DNA from: Neodiprion pinetum
Lineage: Eukaryota; Arthropoda; Insecta; Hymenoptera; Diprionidae
Direction of reading: 5' to 3'
Length of the DNA: 64,000 nucleotides
Assembly: GCF_021155775.2 (NCBI RefSeq)
Contig: NC_060233.1
Coordinates: forward strand, 26,143,456-26,207,455
Part shown: positions 27,350 to 40,983 of the stretch, in pieces
How the letters are laid out: each line of letters begins with the position of its first letter
Numbering within the stretch: the stretch's first letter is position 1
Notes under the pieces: generated by a model
Databases searched by the model: none
What the model saw: only the letters and a program-made list of their open reading frames with translations
Told to the model about the DNA's origin: nothing
Translations under genes and position numbers: made by a program

Positions 27350-30300
27350 AAGGTGAGTTTTTCAGTTTTTCACTAAAATTTATTCACTTGTACCAAAGTT
27401 AAATGAAAATTCTAACGCAATAATTGATAAGATAGTTTTTCTACGTGGAAAAAGTTTTTTGAAAAAGAGGCTCTTCAACTTAAAGGTCAGATTAAAACGT
27501 GAAATTTAGTCAATCGTTGGAAAAGGAATGGACTTGCTATAAGCTTCCAGCACACAACGACAGCATACCCTGAATATAATTTCATTCAAACAATTTTTTG
27601 AATAGCTACAAAGATAGCGAATCCGAGTCGATCGATGAAAATCGCGCCAGTTATGCAATGTATCGGGTGGCAGGAAGTCAGTGTTCACAACTAATTGTAA
27701 GTCGTTCGAGGAAAAGTTTCTAACGTCAGGATAATTTTGAACTCAACTTTCTAGACATTAAAAAATCATTGCTTTGATCCGAGGGGTTGTTCATTCTGTG
27801 ATTGAGTATATACGCCTGACTTTGAAACTTTAAAGTGCCTTCATGAATTTGGAATACTTGAGAACACCTCAAGAAATTTTAAACTGACTCCACGCGACTC
27901 CAGGGTGACCTTACATGACGTGGAGTATAATGAATCTCCCAATTCGTCATGGAATTGTTATCGTCGATGCAGATTGTCTACGGCAATCGTGAGAAAATAA
28001 TTGAAAAATTTACGGACTTTAATTTCGTTTACTTGTGAATTTTCAAGAATAAGATAAGTTGATTAGGTGTTAGGTGAATCAAAAAATTTATACAGCAGTT
28101 TATAATACAGAGTGAATTGCTAACGACTGCGTGGTCCGACTGCTAAAATTTAACGCATTCAAGACTGCGTATTAAAAATGAAATGTCTCAGTTTTCAATC
28201 AAAAATTTATCATGTAAACTTTTCCAGGACTCGAGGAGTTATTTTTGCTCTCCAGAATGATTCCAGGGTTTAAGGATATCGAGGAACAGTATAGATCACA
28301 ATTCGAATTTGATCGAATTATTCGAACTTGGACTTGCACACCAGCATCCAACCTTTCACGGTGGTGTTTTTGTTGTTTTTTTCCTCCATCTTTTCCAGAT
28401 TACGTCGAACTGGTAATACCGAGGAGGCGTAACGACCCTACTTGACTTTCGGAGATTTAACGGGCATGGCAGAGCGCGGCCTAGCTCGGCGCCTGTAGAG
28501 GGTGGCGTTAAAACGGACTAATCTGTTTAATACGTCACGCAAGTAAGGTCGGAGCAGCATATGCACCACCACGTTTCATTATCAAAGTTGCGCTAATTAC
28601 TTAACGACTCATTCTAGGCGACTGTTCGGGGTGAGAGGAGTAGGGCAGGTAGCCGGCACACGTAGCAACCTTCCAGGGAAGTGTTGGTCGTGCAAAGCAC
28701 ATACGTGCAGAGCTAGATTCGAGTGCGAGTACATGGCAAGGGAGAGAGATGCTTTCGTATTATAGTTACACGGCGGTGTGCAGGGTGCACATGGCTGGGC
28801 CAGGGAGGCGGGTAGGAGTTGCGGCCAACCGGCTCTGGCAAAGTGCAGCGTGCTAAAAAAGTTGAGGAAAAATATAGAAATTTATTACTTTGATGGCGGA
28901 GTGCCGGCTCCTGGGTCTGGTCTGCCAGTGCACGTCCTCCACTTCGTACGGAAGATGGAAAAAGCGGCTGGCTTTTAACGGTTCGCACCGGGGGTGTGTA
29001 TAAACGTGAAGTTTTCTATATCCTTCTACCGCTTGGGTGTCGCTAATTTGAATTAACATCACGGTCGCCATTTCCGATCAGTGCACTGAGCTATGAAATT
29101 ATCTTACATCTTAAAAACGCATGACTATGATTATTGCATGTACGAATAAATGATTGTTTTCGTCAGCAATTCGTTCGATCGTTTCCCGTCAAGAATTATT
29201 ACAATGTTACAGTATTTGCCGCATTGCGACCAAACATATATGCGTTTCGATAATCGTCCAACATATCAACTCATAGGAGAAGTCATTTTGCGCGTAACGG
29301 TGTAATTAAAACACGGCTTGAATAGCTTGAATGTTAAAAGTTTCGTTTTGGTGTTATAGACCATAAAAATTGATCAAAAATATTCCGACGAAGGGACCGG
29401 TGTGAGTTAACTTTGACAAATGGTAGAAATATTCATACCGGGTGCTCTTAACCTGGAGCTTTTTAATACCAAGCCATGTTTGGCTGAAATTTTTCAGCAA
29501 TTTGTAGCGCTATAAAAAAATTTCGTCGAGTTAGCCGTTGAGATGTGGCTTGACGCTAGACGCTGTTGCCGAGTGAAATTAGGGCAAGTTTTCTTCTGTC
29601 GTTTCTTCTCCTTTTGCAAATTTCGGTTGCGTATTAACCGGCGTGCGAGATACGTGTGTCTGCACACATGGGAGCACTTTGTATATTTCGTTCGGTTCTC
29701 TCCCTTTAATCTCTCTCGCCCACCGCTTTTACCCCATCCGAAGCCCTTGATTAATCACTAGACTTTACATCTGGCCTGTGTTTTCAAGCATAACCACCAC
29801 TGCTCCCGCTACCACCACCACCACCAGCAACACCGCTTCGCTGTTAAGTATTGTCCACCCTCGGAGAAATATCCCCCTTTAGAGTAACCCCACGGTGTCC
29901 GTGTCTCTCTCCGTCTTTCTTTCTCTCGCTCTATGACCCTACCTAATTTGTGGTATTTGTGTAATCTCGGTCGCAGCTGTTCCTTGGCCCCGAATTACTC
30001 ATATCTTGCGATCGAACAAAAGCTCTGGCAAACACGCCGAACGAGCTTCGCCGTTGGTAACGATTAAGACAGCGTGGCGCGGCGCTTTCTGACGTTACAA
30101 TCGTCGGACTACGTCCGGACCAAGAAATGCTCGGAAATCGGCGTTATCGGATGTTTTGCAGCTTGCCGCCAGCGCCGTTTCTGCTTACGTGCCAACTCCA
30201 GAATTTCGGGACCCGAAAGACAAACAAACCGTAACACGCGCCCACGGACAATAGTTTGTCCATTCGAAGTCTGAGAGCTGCTTTCCTATACACCCGTAAT

Positions 30301-31634
30301 ACTGGTACACAGTGACTGGCGGCAAACGCGGATTGCGATATATTATACGGCGTGCTGCGAGGTGGGATAATGGATTACTTGTAATTAAGTAAACACCTGG
30401 ATTATGTTGGCTAGTGCGCTGCTACACTACGCCTTTTCCATTTCGCCGTTCCCGCACGAATCCGCTCGAACCGCCTCGAGTTTACCTCACGATATACGTC
30501 ACAGAAGTTGCCGGATAACGAATATATTTATAGGAAAATACAATGGAATATTTTTGATGTATCGCGAACGTGGATCGTGATATTAAAATTTCTCACACCA
30601 ATTTACAGATTAACCCTGAATAGTTTGATCAAAAACTTCGTCAGTGAACGTTTTTGTTTAAAAGAGTTGTGTCAGTTAAGAACTTCAAAGAACAACTTTC
30701 AAGTTATTTACTTGGTTATTTTAAGATTGATAATTGGCCTCAAGTTTTTGCAAAAGCAAGCGATTTAGACGAAACGTATTTGGCAAATTCTTTCGAATAA
30801 ATAAGATGTTTGAATTTCGACCAAAAATCTTTCTATTGGTCAACGGATTTATATTTACCCATAATACCCGAATCCCCAAATTTCGAGCTCAAGTGGCGTC
30901 GCTTCGAAATTATTCACCTCGGCTGAAATGGAATTGGTGAAACATTTTCTTCTCCCATAGCGAGTGGTAATATCCATGGGTATAAATGAGAATGCATCTC
31001 GTTGAAATCGTAATAACGTAAGATCAAACTTTTCTCGAGACGTCAGAGGGGGGAGGAAGGAGGGACGCTGCTCCCGCAATCCCGTTTGCACGAGTGCCCG
31101 CTAAAGTTTGCGAAAACTAATTTGAATTTTTATTCAATCCTCGAAACAAATAATTATCATGGCAATATAAGCCCCAGAGCGCCACGGATGAAGTTGAGTA
31201 TGTACCCGCCCTGTGTATACGCAATAAGAAGGTCTCTTTTTCATTATAACAATACGTATAAATTATTTTTCCATTACAAAGGACAGCGGATGATACAGGC
31301 TGATTCTTGCGCCGAAGGTAAAATATACATCTTCACTTACTTTAAGAAATAGGGTGTGACGGACAGCGATAAACTTGCGGAAATATGTCGAAAAATGTCG
31401 AAATATAACAAATCAAGTGCAGCCGCAAGAATGAAATTAGTGAGCCTTTAAGTATTTTCGGGGTAGTGGATTAAAAACTTCATTTTGCAACTTGAACATT
31501 GGTAAAAACGTGAAAGTTTCTTTTTAACTTCTGTATTTGATTTAAATCAATTTCTTGCGTATGTTGGGCTCTTGACCGAAATTCTGATCTCAAAACTGTT
31601 TATTCGAAAACTGAAACGCAATTAAAATTTGCAC

Positions 31635-31638
<4 letters not shown>
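27350..31638. other. Non-coding stretch
   Basis: GC-rich blocks at about 28.44-28.98 and 29.54-30.30 kb, the latter including the ACC repeat. Otherwise AT-rich with short random ORFs. Confidence 0.5.
29805..29833 (+). repeat. (ACC)n short repeat
   Basis: An imperfect ACC trinucleotide array within a pyrimidine-rich stretch. Confidence 0.8.

Positions 31639-31696
<58 letters not shown>
31639..31696. repeat. (AT)n microsatellite
   Basis: About 58 bp of uninterrupted AT dinucleotides. Confidence 0.97.
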
Positions 31697-31699
<3 letters not shown>

Positions 31700-33094
31700 A
31701 TATTTCGTTGATTTGCATTTTACTGCAATGTCGAGGTCTGCTTTGAAATCAATCACCGCCAAAACCCTTAACAACGAATTTTTAAGAAAGTTTTTCCGCT
31801 AGAATTCTTCTTCACGAACGAGGTGATTATGAACATGACCTTGGATACACGTACATTTTGCAGTTATGTAGGATAATTGTATTCAGCACAAGAAGTACTT
31901 TCCTACATCAAGTGAAATATTTTACCCGTTCTGTTTGACGTTTAATACACCCTAAAGATCTTTTGACTATCAAAACACATACAGGTGACCGTATACCGTG
32001 AAGAGATCATCTCTCCATGAAAAAGAATCTCAACGCGCGTCACGCATTGATATTTTGTTCGTCCGAGGAGAATCAAAGGGATACAAAGCTGTGAAAATTT
32101 ACTGAACAAAATCAGGGCATTCAAAGGTAAGGAGCATATACCCGCGAAAAGGATGACGGCACAGTGTGAACAAAACTCCTGATTATAAACGTTAAGTGTG
32201 TACACCTGACAAGGAATATGGTGGAGATTTCCCCGCCTTACGGTAGTTGCCGGGATATTATACCACACCAGTGTAGATACACAGCGATGGAACATCCAAT
32301 TTCAGACGTTACATACGCCATCGCGACAATGCGACAACGACAATGACAACGACAACGATACCGACCAGGACGAGAAGTACTTGAGGTAGACTTAAAATTA
32401 CACAACTCCCCGCTTACGGCCACCAGCTAACAATTGGTGAGCGTTATACTAATCTCTCTACGATAGTTGTGCGGGGCCGTTTGCCTGAAGAGTACAAAGC
32501 GACGAGTGGTCTTCGGCACTCGTCTCAACTCTCGTTCGAGAGGAACAATAGAAGTCTCACGGGGGGGAGGACTTTCAACGGCTAGTGGAATATATGAATA
32601 AATAAATAAAGCGTGTGTCCCGGCTGTAGGAACGTGACGGAAGACGAAGAATAAGAATGAAAGAAAGAGAAAATTCGTGCAAGAAGTGGAAGTTTAGGCG
32701 ACAGAGAGAGTCTTGGGCAGGATTAGTTGCGGTTCTTCGAGAGCTGTATGAAAAAGTTTTGAATTGAGTTAAAAATCGGCGAAATATTCTTTCGTACATT
32801 TGGGGAAAGCGGTGTTGCGAGTGGAGCAAAAGGTTTTTCAGCTCCTGAGGAGTTGAAGTGAGACACGCGCGACACCCTGTCTCTCTCATACTTCTTCTTC
32901 ATGGTGGAGTGGAAAAGTTTAAGGGTTGATACAGCAGGGAGACCCACTCGGGTGGTTCGGGTTCTCACGAGAAATTTTCAGTTTGCTTAGGCCTGATTTT
33001 TATCCACTGCCACCCCAAGTCCAACGTCTTCCCGCCAAAAATGTCGAGCCGGTTCCCGCCCCCTTGCTTCGGTCTTTGCTTCTTCTGCTTCTGT
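31697..33094. other. Non-coding stretch
   Basis: Includes a short degenerate GACAAC run near 32335-32360. No gene is recognised. Confidence 0.5.
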
Positions 33095-33345
33095 TTCTTC
33101 TTCCTCTTCCTCTTCCTCTTCCTCTTCCTCCACCTCCACCTCTTCCTCTTCCTCTTCCTCTTCCTCTTCCTCTTCCTCTTCCTCTTCCTCTTCCTCTTCC
33201 TCTTCCTCTTCCTCTTCCTCTTCCTCTTCCTCTTCCTCTTCCTCTTCCTCTTCCTCTTCCTCTTCCTCTTCCTCTTCCTCTTCCTCTTCCTCTTCCTCTT
33301 CCTCTTCCTCTTCTTCTTCTTCTTCTTCTTCTTCTTCTTCTTCTT
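33095..33345 (+). repeat. (TTCCTC)n hexanucleotide array with (TTC)n end
   Basis: About 210 bp of TTCCTC units, with one CACCTCCACCTC interruption, pass into a (TTC)n block. All frames on both strands are stop-free, which creates spurious ORFs (LP, LF and RG repeats, up to 207 aa). The array is on a 6-bp period and is best read as a microsatellite. The unique flanks have no recognisable domain. Confidence 0.96.
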
Positions 33346-34519
33346 GTTAGTGTTCCTTTTATTGTTGGTGGTATTAACCGGTTGCCTGCGGGACGGATCT
33401 TACTGCCCATCTCTTATCCCGAGGGAGACAAGGGACTTTCATCTTTCAATCGAATCACCAAGGTAACTATATACGCGCTCCCACTCTTCGAGGCACCGCG
33501 GGTGATCCGATGTCTGCGTGGGTGGCTAGGTATAGAGGAAATAACATAAATAGATGTATGTGGGTGTATGGATGCGCACTGGTAGAGAAAGATAATAATA
33601 GTCCTGCGCGTCTGGGAAAGTCAATTTTAGTAATTTTATATTCCTGTACGTTGGATGGTCCGGGGTTCCCCCAGTTTGCCAGTGTTCTGGACGCGGGTAG
33701 CGCGTAACGGAATAGGTAACCTCGTCAGTCTAACTCAATAAAACATCGCTCTACCGTCATTCCGACTTTCGTATCTTCCCTTCGGGCGCTCGCCCACCAG
33801 CTCCAGTTCGTCTACTCAAAAAATCACAGGACTCCCGTCAAACTTGTAACGAAAATAACACAAATAAAACTATGAAAGTGTATGAGACGGGGAGATGATT
33901 TTACCCTTTCCATGTTCGATACTTTAAGGGACATTCACTTATTCTTCATGGCCCCTGCTGTTCCTCTTGCTCTACATTTCTTGCATGTACAAAGACACAG
34001 TTTCGTCGAAAATGATGGTAGGTACATACTAGTCGTTAAGGATGCCAATATAGTTTAGAGTATCAGCCGGTCCAGCCGATTTTTAATGGAATGGATTGCC
34101 AGAAGTGTATAAGTACGAAGACTTGAAGAGTTCTGATCGAAATGTTTAAGGAATAACAGTGCATGATGTAAGTTGTACGGATGTTAAAAATTTTTGAAGT
34201 GAGCTTGATCCAAATGAGTCGAGTGGATAATTTTTTACTCACATCCAAATACCCGAAACACGATCTTCGGAAAGGTAAGCTCGGAAGAAGTGGAATGTGC
34301 AGGGTTTCCAAAAGTAGAGTCCGAAAGTGGATCATCCCATTCCGTAACATTAACCAGCAGTTTGCACGGCCAAATACCGAAGGTTTAAAATGTAGAATGC
34401 GCAGATTTCTGATCGACCGTAATTGGGAATAGCAGAGTGCTCGGTGTAGCAAAGTTACGATAGGTCTTCGTATAGAATCCACCGCATTCGCATAGGGCAC
34501 ACATGCTTACTGACAAGGA
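33346..34519. other. Non-coding stretch
   Basis: A 145-codon minus-strand ORF (34063-34500) has no convincing domain and is next to, but opposite in orientation to, the receptor-like relic. Confidence 0.4.
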
Positions 34520-34805
34520 GAGTATCAGACTTCCGGATGACAGATTCCGCTGAGACTTCTATGAATTTTTACTCTGCCCCAAAATATAGAGCTTCTGATA
34601 TATAGTTCCATCCATGGGTTTTTCCTTCGACCGATTTACAATACATCAGGTTGTCGAATATCAGCAGTTTTTGTTTTACTACGGCTTTGAAATAGTATTA
34701 TATCAGTTTACACTTGAATTGCAATATTTCTTTCGCACATTCGGCTTGAAGATTCTCGGGTGTTTAGTAATTCGGAATTTCGGACTCCCACACGTAGCAT
34801 CTTAA
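34520..34805 (+). pseudogene. Odorant-receptor-like N-terminal fragment (decayed)
   Basis: Two pieces in different frames. The first, from 34520, reads EYQTS then a stop, then QIPLRLL and a second stop. The second, from the ATG at 34614, reads through IHQVVEYQQFLFYYGFEIV and LYQFTLELQYFFRTFG. The second piece matches the segment at 61461-61730 (QVVENWQFILHYGSEVILYP) at DNA and protein level. The pattern (LL.LLG.., then a hydrophobic helix, then LY..FGDL-like) resembles the N-terminus through TM2 of insect odorant receptors (7tm_6), ligand-gated cation channel subunits of sensory neurons. Stops and a frame change show it is a relic. The repeat relationship is firm. The receptor identity is an inference from pattern, and an unknown dispersed repeat is the main alternative. 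Confidence 0.35.
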
Positions 34806-37800
34806 TTTTATTGCGGCTTACATTTTATAAGTCACTCTATTATTTATAATTCGATTTTAAGTTAATAGTAAAAGTTTATACAGCATTTTGATGTTTTTCC
34901 CCGTCTATGATATGTTCTCAAAATCTATGAGTATTAACGTCGTCTCTTCTGAAAACGAAGTCAATGGTTTTGTACCATGAATCGAGGACAGTGTAGGAGA
35001 TTCGGAAGTTTGCTCATTAACAGTACTTCGAGCCAACGTTTATCTTGTTGAGAAACAGTCTGAGCCATGTCAAATAATATTTCAATTCTTTAACAAGTCG
35101 CGAAATTATCTCTTACATTTCATTAAAACTTACTTGTGATGTAGAATCATGATCCTGTTTTATAATTTATTTTGAACAAATTTTTCTCCATGAAGTCGTG
35201 CATTAAGCTGCTTCAAGTACTGCTAATCCGGTTCGTTAATTTGTTGATAATTAACACGTACTGTGTTGGTCGTTTCAATGCTAAATTGAAAATTATAGCT
35301 GCACTATACGGTTACAGATTAAGAGCAGACGAGCTCAGAAAGACAGCTTTTTCAACGTCTCCAGCTTTCGAGACAGTAAACAAAGGATGAAATAATCTCG
35401 CCTGGCTCTTAATCGTGTCCCGTTTTAATTACCATCGGGTGTCTTCGTAGATGAATTCAATTGAACCAACCTGAAGTCGAATCAAACGAACGAAATTACA
35501 ACCCATTAAGCCAAGAAAGACGAGATTATTTCCAAGAGCTAAATTATCCGGAAAAAGATTTTTCCGGTTAATTCACTCGGCAGAGATCTTAATTAATGAA
35601 TTACGCAGATAGCGTAAAAAAAAAAAAACTGATCGCGAATTAAACTAAAAATGGAGATAAATAAGGTCACCACGAAGTAAGCTTGAGAAAGAAAAAAAAA
35701 ATTGGTTGGAAAAAGTTTTTTTTCCGTAAACTGTGAATCCGCGAGGGGATTGAGATATTTTCTTTAAGAATATCGAGACACGCTTTTCGAATTCACCCAA
35801 GTGATGCATTAAAACATTTTGAAGTTATTGGGACGCGTAGCAGACATATCAACTCGCGACACGTAGAGGTTTGAATCGTTTCCCATTGGTTGCAAGGTTG
35901 TGGTGCATTCAGATCGTGACGCGGTTGGACTTTACGCGATTGGGGATGCAATTTTGATGTCAAATGCGGGGTGGAGGAGAGGCGTGGAGCATCGGATCGT
36001 GCGGAGGGAAACTGGAAAGAAGTAAACGATTGGAAGCGGATACACGCCTGTCCACTTTTCCACTCCCAACTCCTAACTTCCAGCCCCTGGAAGCCTGAAG
36101 GCAGGCCATTAGGGAGAGTAGGTTTTGACTTATGCCGTCGTTCTTGGTGGCCGATATATCTCTATAAACCGCTGCATAAAATATAGGAACGGTCCACGAA
36201 GATCTCGGGAATTCCCCTCGTTCACTGGGGAGTCTCGTTGGGGATGAAGTGAATCTTCGGTCAAAATTCCACCGCGGTACTTATATCACCCGGCAATAAG
36301 AATAAAGAGTAGGATGAACTAAATAGCTTTTCTACTTTGCATAAGATACGACCGCATCGAAGATTGTGGAAGTTATCAATTTGCGGAAAAATCAGAAGTT
36401 GGCAATGTTCTCGTTGGGAGCATTGAAGCCATCAAAAATGTTGCAACTTCATTTATTCAATTAATCTCACATCAATTTCAATCGACTGACTTATTCAGCC
36501 ATCCAGAATCCCGGTGTCATTGAATTGGGAAAAATCACACGACGACGTGAATGATTCATGAGCAGAATTGTTTGAGTGACAGTCATTTTAAAAACTGAAG
36601 TGACGGGAACTTTGAAGGCACGTCACAATTCAGGGTATAAAAGTGTTGACCTACATAGAAGCGTGCGTATATGTGCGAAATAGCCAGATACAAAAAGTTT
36701 CAATTAATCGACTGTGCCGCAAACTTCTAAGAGAAATGAAGAGATAAAGAGATGTAAAGAACGGGGGTGCAAAGTACGCTAGGCGTATTATTTGTCCATC
36801 GTTTACCTTCAAATCACACTTGTATCTGAAACAGCGAATATTGTGGGACGGTGGAAGTTGGAAGTTTCGAGGAAAAGTTGAACTAGCGGAGTGGTTGGAC
36901 AACTTTGCGTCAACAAACTGGAGCGAATATGTGTGGCGATGAAATTTTGATAGAGCTTCCATACTCAGCTTAACGTGATGGAAGTGGAAACTGCAGTGAT
37001 CGAAAATTGACCAACAGTGAACTGAAATCGTGTCTTTGAGGCTAGCTTCGATCAACTTTAGCTGTACTTCACGTCGCTTGGCAAAATCGTACAGGGTAAT
37101 AAATAACAGTCGTGCCTGTTCTGCTTCTAGCTCCGTGCAAAGCCAATGGCAGAAGAGTGATGGATGAAATTGGGAGGGGAAGCAGATAGCTGGTCTCTTA
37201 CCTGCTATACATGTAACTGGCACTAAGATGGAGCTACATGTACACTGTCCCGTCTTAATGTCGTCCGACAACTTATCCTTGATACTGATGGAGTGCTCCT
37301 CCGACTCGTCTCTACTCTACTATTGAGCAGCCTTTCCGCACTTTTACACATCGATAACAGTGATCAAAATATTATTGTATTAGACGTTCATACATTAGCA
37401 TGTAGCAGATGGCGTCAATAAGTATTAATGTCAAATCTATCGATCCTAATCATTGGGAGTGAGACAAGCACTTCATAGAGTCTTGAGTTTATAGATTAAT
37501 TATTTTTCACATGTACGAAAGCTTTTTAAACTTCTACAAATCAACTTTCATGGATCACTATCTCTAACGTGTCCCCGCATCGGAGCTCGAAACAATTACT
37601 GAACTGATTACTGAGGGAGAGTTGGTTGTATTTATAGGGAATGTAAGAGTGTTAGAATATTTCATCAACTTTATGCTTGTGCACTTTTCAAATACCTACA
37701 ATGACCCCAATGCCGCTAGCAAACGAATTTGTCACTGGTACTTACAATGTTATCTATTATCTTCATGCTTACCTACATACTTCGGCATAAAAGATCGTGA

Positions 37801-40692
37801 CGATTCTGAACAAGGTAACAGAGAGTCTCTGATAAGTTGGCGTGGAGAGTGAAAAGGTGGAATGCTAAAAGGTAGTGGGGACAAAAATTCTTGAACGTCA
37901 TTAATGGAAGGTTGTGTACATTCGCAAGACACTCGAGGCAAGGTACAAGACTGTTTACTGTACTGTAAGCTTGCTTTTAAAATTTTATACGGTTTTATCG
38001 AAAGATAGCAGTATTGCAATTGGTTGATATTATAAACGAGGACACATCACTTTTAATGTGAAAGGAAATTAGTTTGCAGTTTCGAGTATAGGATAATAGC
38101 GATACTTCACACGTATGTATGTAAGTATCAAAGTAATTATGAAAGTGCGTCAGAAGAATGGAATCGTATCATGTGTGCGTGTGTGTGGGTATGTGAAATT
38201 TTACAAAATATACGAAAATTAGTCAATTCCTCCCCTTTGTGGTGGGGGCACTGCCTTAATGAGGGTGGGACGGAGCTAGGCCCCCAGCCAAACCGTAGAC
38301 TAATTAATAATATCTCGGAGGCATATACCTGCTATAGTTCAATGCCTCGACACGAGACTGGTAACCTCGAGTACGGAGGTAGTGAGCGTGGTTGGCGGCG
38401 TATGTGGCCGCACAGATACCAGATAACACTGGTAGACTCCGGTATCCTCGATATTCGAACGCGGGGCGCGTAGGTATAGTTCGACAAATCGAATCGTCTG
38501 GAGGCCGGTTGACGCCCAATTGCGTGTCTAATTATTAATTGCGGGTATGCAATTATGCCGGGTGCGGGATACGCGGATGTGTATCCTCCTACGATCTGCT
38601 CGACGTCGAGTCTACGATGAACTTGCAAACGTGTGAGGGAGAAGCCATAGTTGCACGGTTACCTATTTATTTATGTTACTCAAACAATGCGCTGGCGATT
38701 CATTACCGAATGGGAATACAACGGTCTGCAAGGTTGACAGCTCCTGGAAGAAAGATAGAAACTTGACACGATTACTAGAGAACTTGAATGAATTATCATT
38801 AACTGGACACCGTACTTTGAGTACGGTTTATCCTTGGGTTTTGACGTTGAGTTGCCAGCGAAACATTCAGAGACTGCAAAATTTTTCGTTTCAGGTTACG
38901 AGTGACGGCCGTTTGTGATACTAACAGGGGATTGAAAGTAGCGCGGGAAACAAAGTTCGACAAGTAACAAGAAAGAGTAACAAGAGTCGGCGGCAGTAAC
39001 ACTTGGTGTCGTAGTATTGTTGTTTTAGTGAGTTGAATTTAACGACGTCACGTTACAAAATTGGCTATTTGTTATTGCCGGGTAACTAAGCGTAGTGGAA
39101 ACTTTCAACCTCCACCACATCAACAACGCCGGGTTCGAACGTTGGAAACGATAGATTGCCTCGTAATTGGAGCGGTTCTACCACCAGAATTTTATTGTTT
39201 CTAATTAAGCGACGTCGGGATACCGAATTTAATATTACCAATCTCTGTTGCGACCAATCAGGACCAAAACCATATTCATAACGTCAGCAATAGCTGGGAC
39301 TTTTGCAGCAAACAATCATGGGTACGTATAATAAAAAAAAAAATGTGGCGAAAAATGTCACCAACCTTCAGTTGAGGTCAAGCCAATGAAAATGTCATCA
39401 TGACCATAAAAATGGTCAAAGCAACCAGACTTTGGATACATTAGGCCGTAAATCAATTTTAATGCCCTACATAGCCATACATGTATCAATATATTTTACT
39501 GTTAGCGTGTAATACATTATTTGCAATAAGTCATAGGTATAAATCGTTCTTAATGGCGTTCTGTTTAAAGGAAAGGTTTACGGAACGACAAACATGCGTG
39601 TAGAAATTTCGTCAGGGTTGAAACGAGTTTTGGTCCAATCGGTTCGATTTGCAGCGGAGCTCCCATTACGAGAAGGTATCAACCAGAATTTTAATCTGTC
39701 GCACAACGGATATTCATCAAGGTAGTCTATCAATCCTCAAGTCACCTCTAAGTGACCCGAATATGTTCATTCCGTCAATGCCTATCATTTTCACAAATTA
39801 AGGGAATACTATCATTCACATCTGACGAGATCCTGACGGGGCAGTGATAGAGCAACTTTGTCGCGAAAGCCATGGCTACTCCTGATCTAAAATTTAGCAT
39901 TCTTCAGATCTTCTCGAACCGAGCAGCTACCTTTCTCTTTTCCTTTCGCCAGGGCAAAGAACCACGTCATTCCATCGGCAGCTATCTTCTTCCATATATG
40001 CGAAGGAATGCTGGGTCCGTGAAGACGTGAGGAATAATCGTTCGCCTAGCGTAAATCCTTCAGAGTGTAATCGGTTCTCGAGGTGATAAACGAGTCTCCT
40101 GGTACTCGTTCAGGGGTGTCGATGGGTAAGCGAGCACGGATTTGCTCGTGGAGTGGCGTTGGGAAGGCAGTTCTAGTCCCGGGTGGCGTTACGTTGCGTG
40201 GCCAGACTTCCAGGTTGACGTACGTAGCTATCCGTTAAAAGCAGCGAGGCAGCGAACGCGTCCCCGTAGGCGTCGGAAACGGGTAAACACTAGCTCACCT
40301 GGCATGTTTCGCTTCATTAGAGTCCACCAGGTCACGCGTGTCGCAAGTTTGCCGAGCCGGTGCATGAACCTTGCGTCAGAGACTGCCAGTGCAGAACTGC
40401 GTGGTGTTTATATACGTGCTCAAGGTGCCACGCATGCGCAGTCAATCTCAATTTAGAAGATGATAACATTCTGGTCGCAAACGACCCGAGAACCATGCTT
40501 CGGAATCTTCGAGGCGATCCTATCATCTCGGGACACTTTTTCCATGCAAATTCCGCAGGAGGTCAGACCCTTCAGTCCAGAAGTTAACGACACCTTGGAT
40601 CATATCGGTTCAGAGAGGCACTTTTTTCTGCGCGGTAATAGTATGTAACCGATGATTATCGATAGTTTTGATATTTTTGAAACTCCTTCAGA
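34806..40692. other. Non-coding stretch
   Basis: Contains a 206-codon open frame at 36651-37271 (minus) that begins at TTG and has its first ATG only about halfway. No domain is recognised. The 38.2-38.6 kb and 39.8-40.5 kb parts are GC-richer. Confidence 0.4.
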
Positions 40693-40983
40693 ATGAATTC
40701 TTTTGATGCCACAATTGACAGCCTATCTACATTATATGATTCGAGCCTTCGTACCAATTATGTTCCCTTAATGTATACTCTTATTGAAATGACTGTCATG
40801 AGCACTTATGCAATGCTGCTTGGTTTGTTCATCGGGGAACAGTGCCAAATTTTCAAATCAAACGAGGTATGGTACCCCGAAAGTGTTTTGGTCGCGAGTT
40901 CATGTGGGATAAAATACCGTACGGAGCTGAGCAGACTGTTGTCTACAAGTGTATCGGAATTTTTAAATAGGCTATTTGAATAA
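40693..40983 (+). CDS. Small ORF, 96 aa, with one membrane-like segment (weak)
   Basis: It starts at a true ATG. Residues 26-48 (VPLMYTLIEMTVMSTYAMLL and on to GLFIGEQ) could span a membrane. The FIGEQ..FKS stretch is faintly like the GE-L..S turn near the C-terminus of insect odorant receptors. A GAG|GTATGG donor-like site follows directly. None of this is strong. It may be a stray exon, a receptor relic or chance. Confidence 0.15.
   Translation: MNSFDATIDSLSTLYDSSLRTNYVPLMYTLIEMTVMSTYAMLLGLFIGEQCQIFKSNEVWYPESVLVASSCGIKYRTELSRLLSTSVSEFLNRLFE

Noticed and set aside
32926..33549. 207-aa plus-strand ORF with long Leu-Pro repeat, and 136-aa minus-strand Arg-Gly ORF
   Set aside because: Both are produced by the TTCCTC microsatellite, which has no stop in any frame. 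The flanks have no domain.
34063..34500. 145-codon minus-strand ORF next to the receptor-like relic
   Set aside because: Its orientation is opposite to the relic, and no frame gives a convincing receptor segment.
36651..37271. 206-codon minus-strand open frame
   Set aside because: It begins at TTG with the first ATG about halfway. I looked for chemoreceptor C-terminal motifs and found only vague resemblance that needs frame changes.
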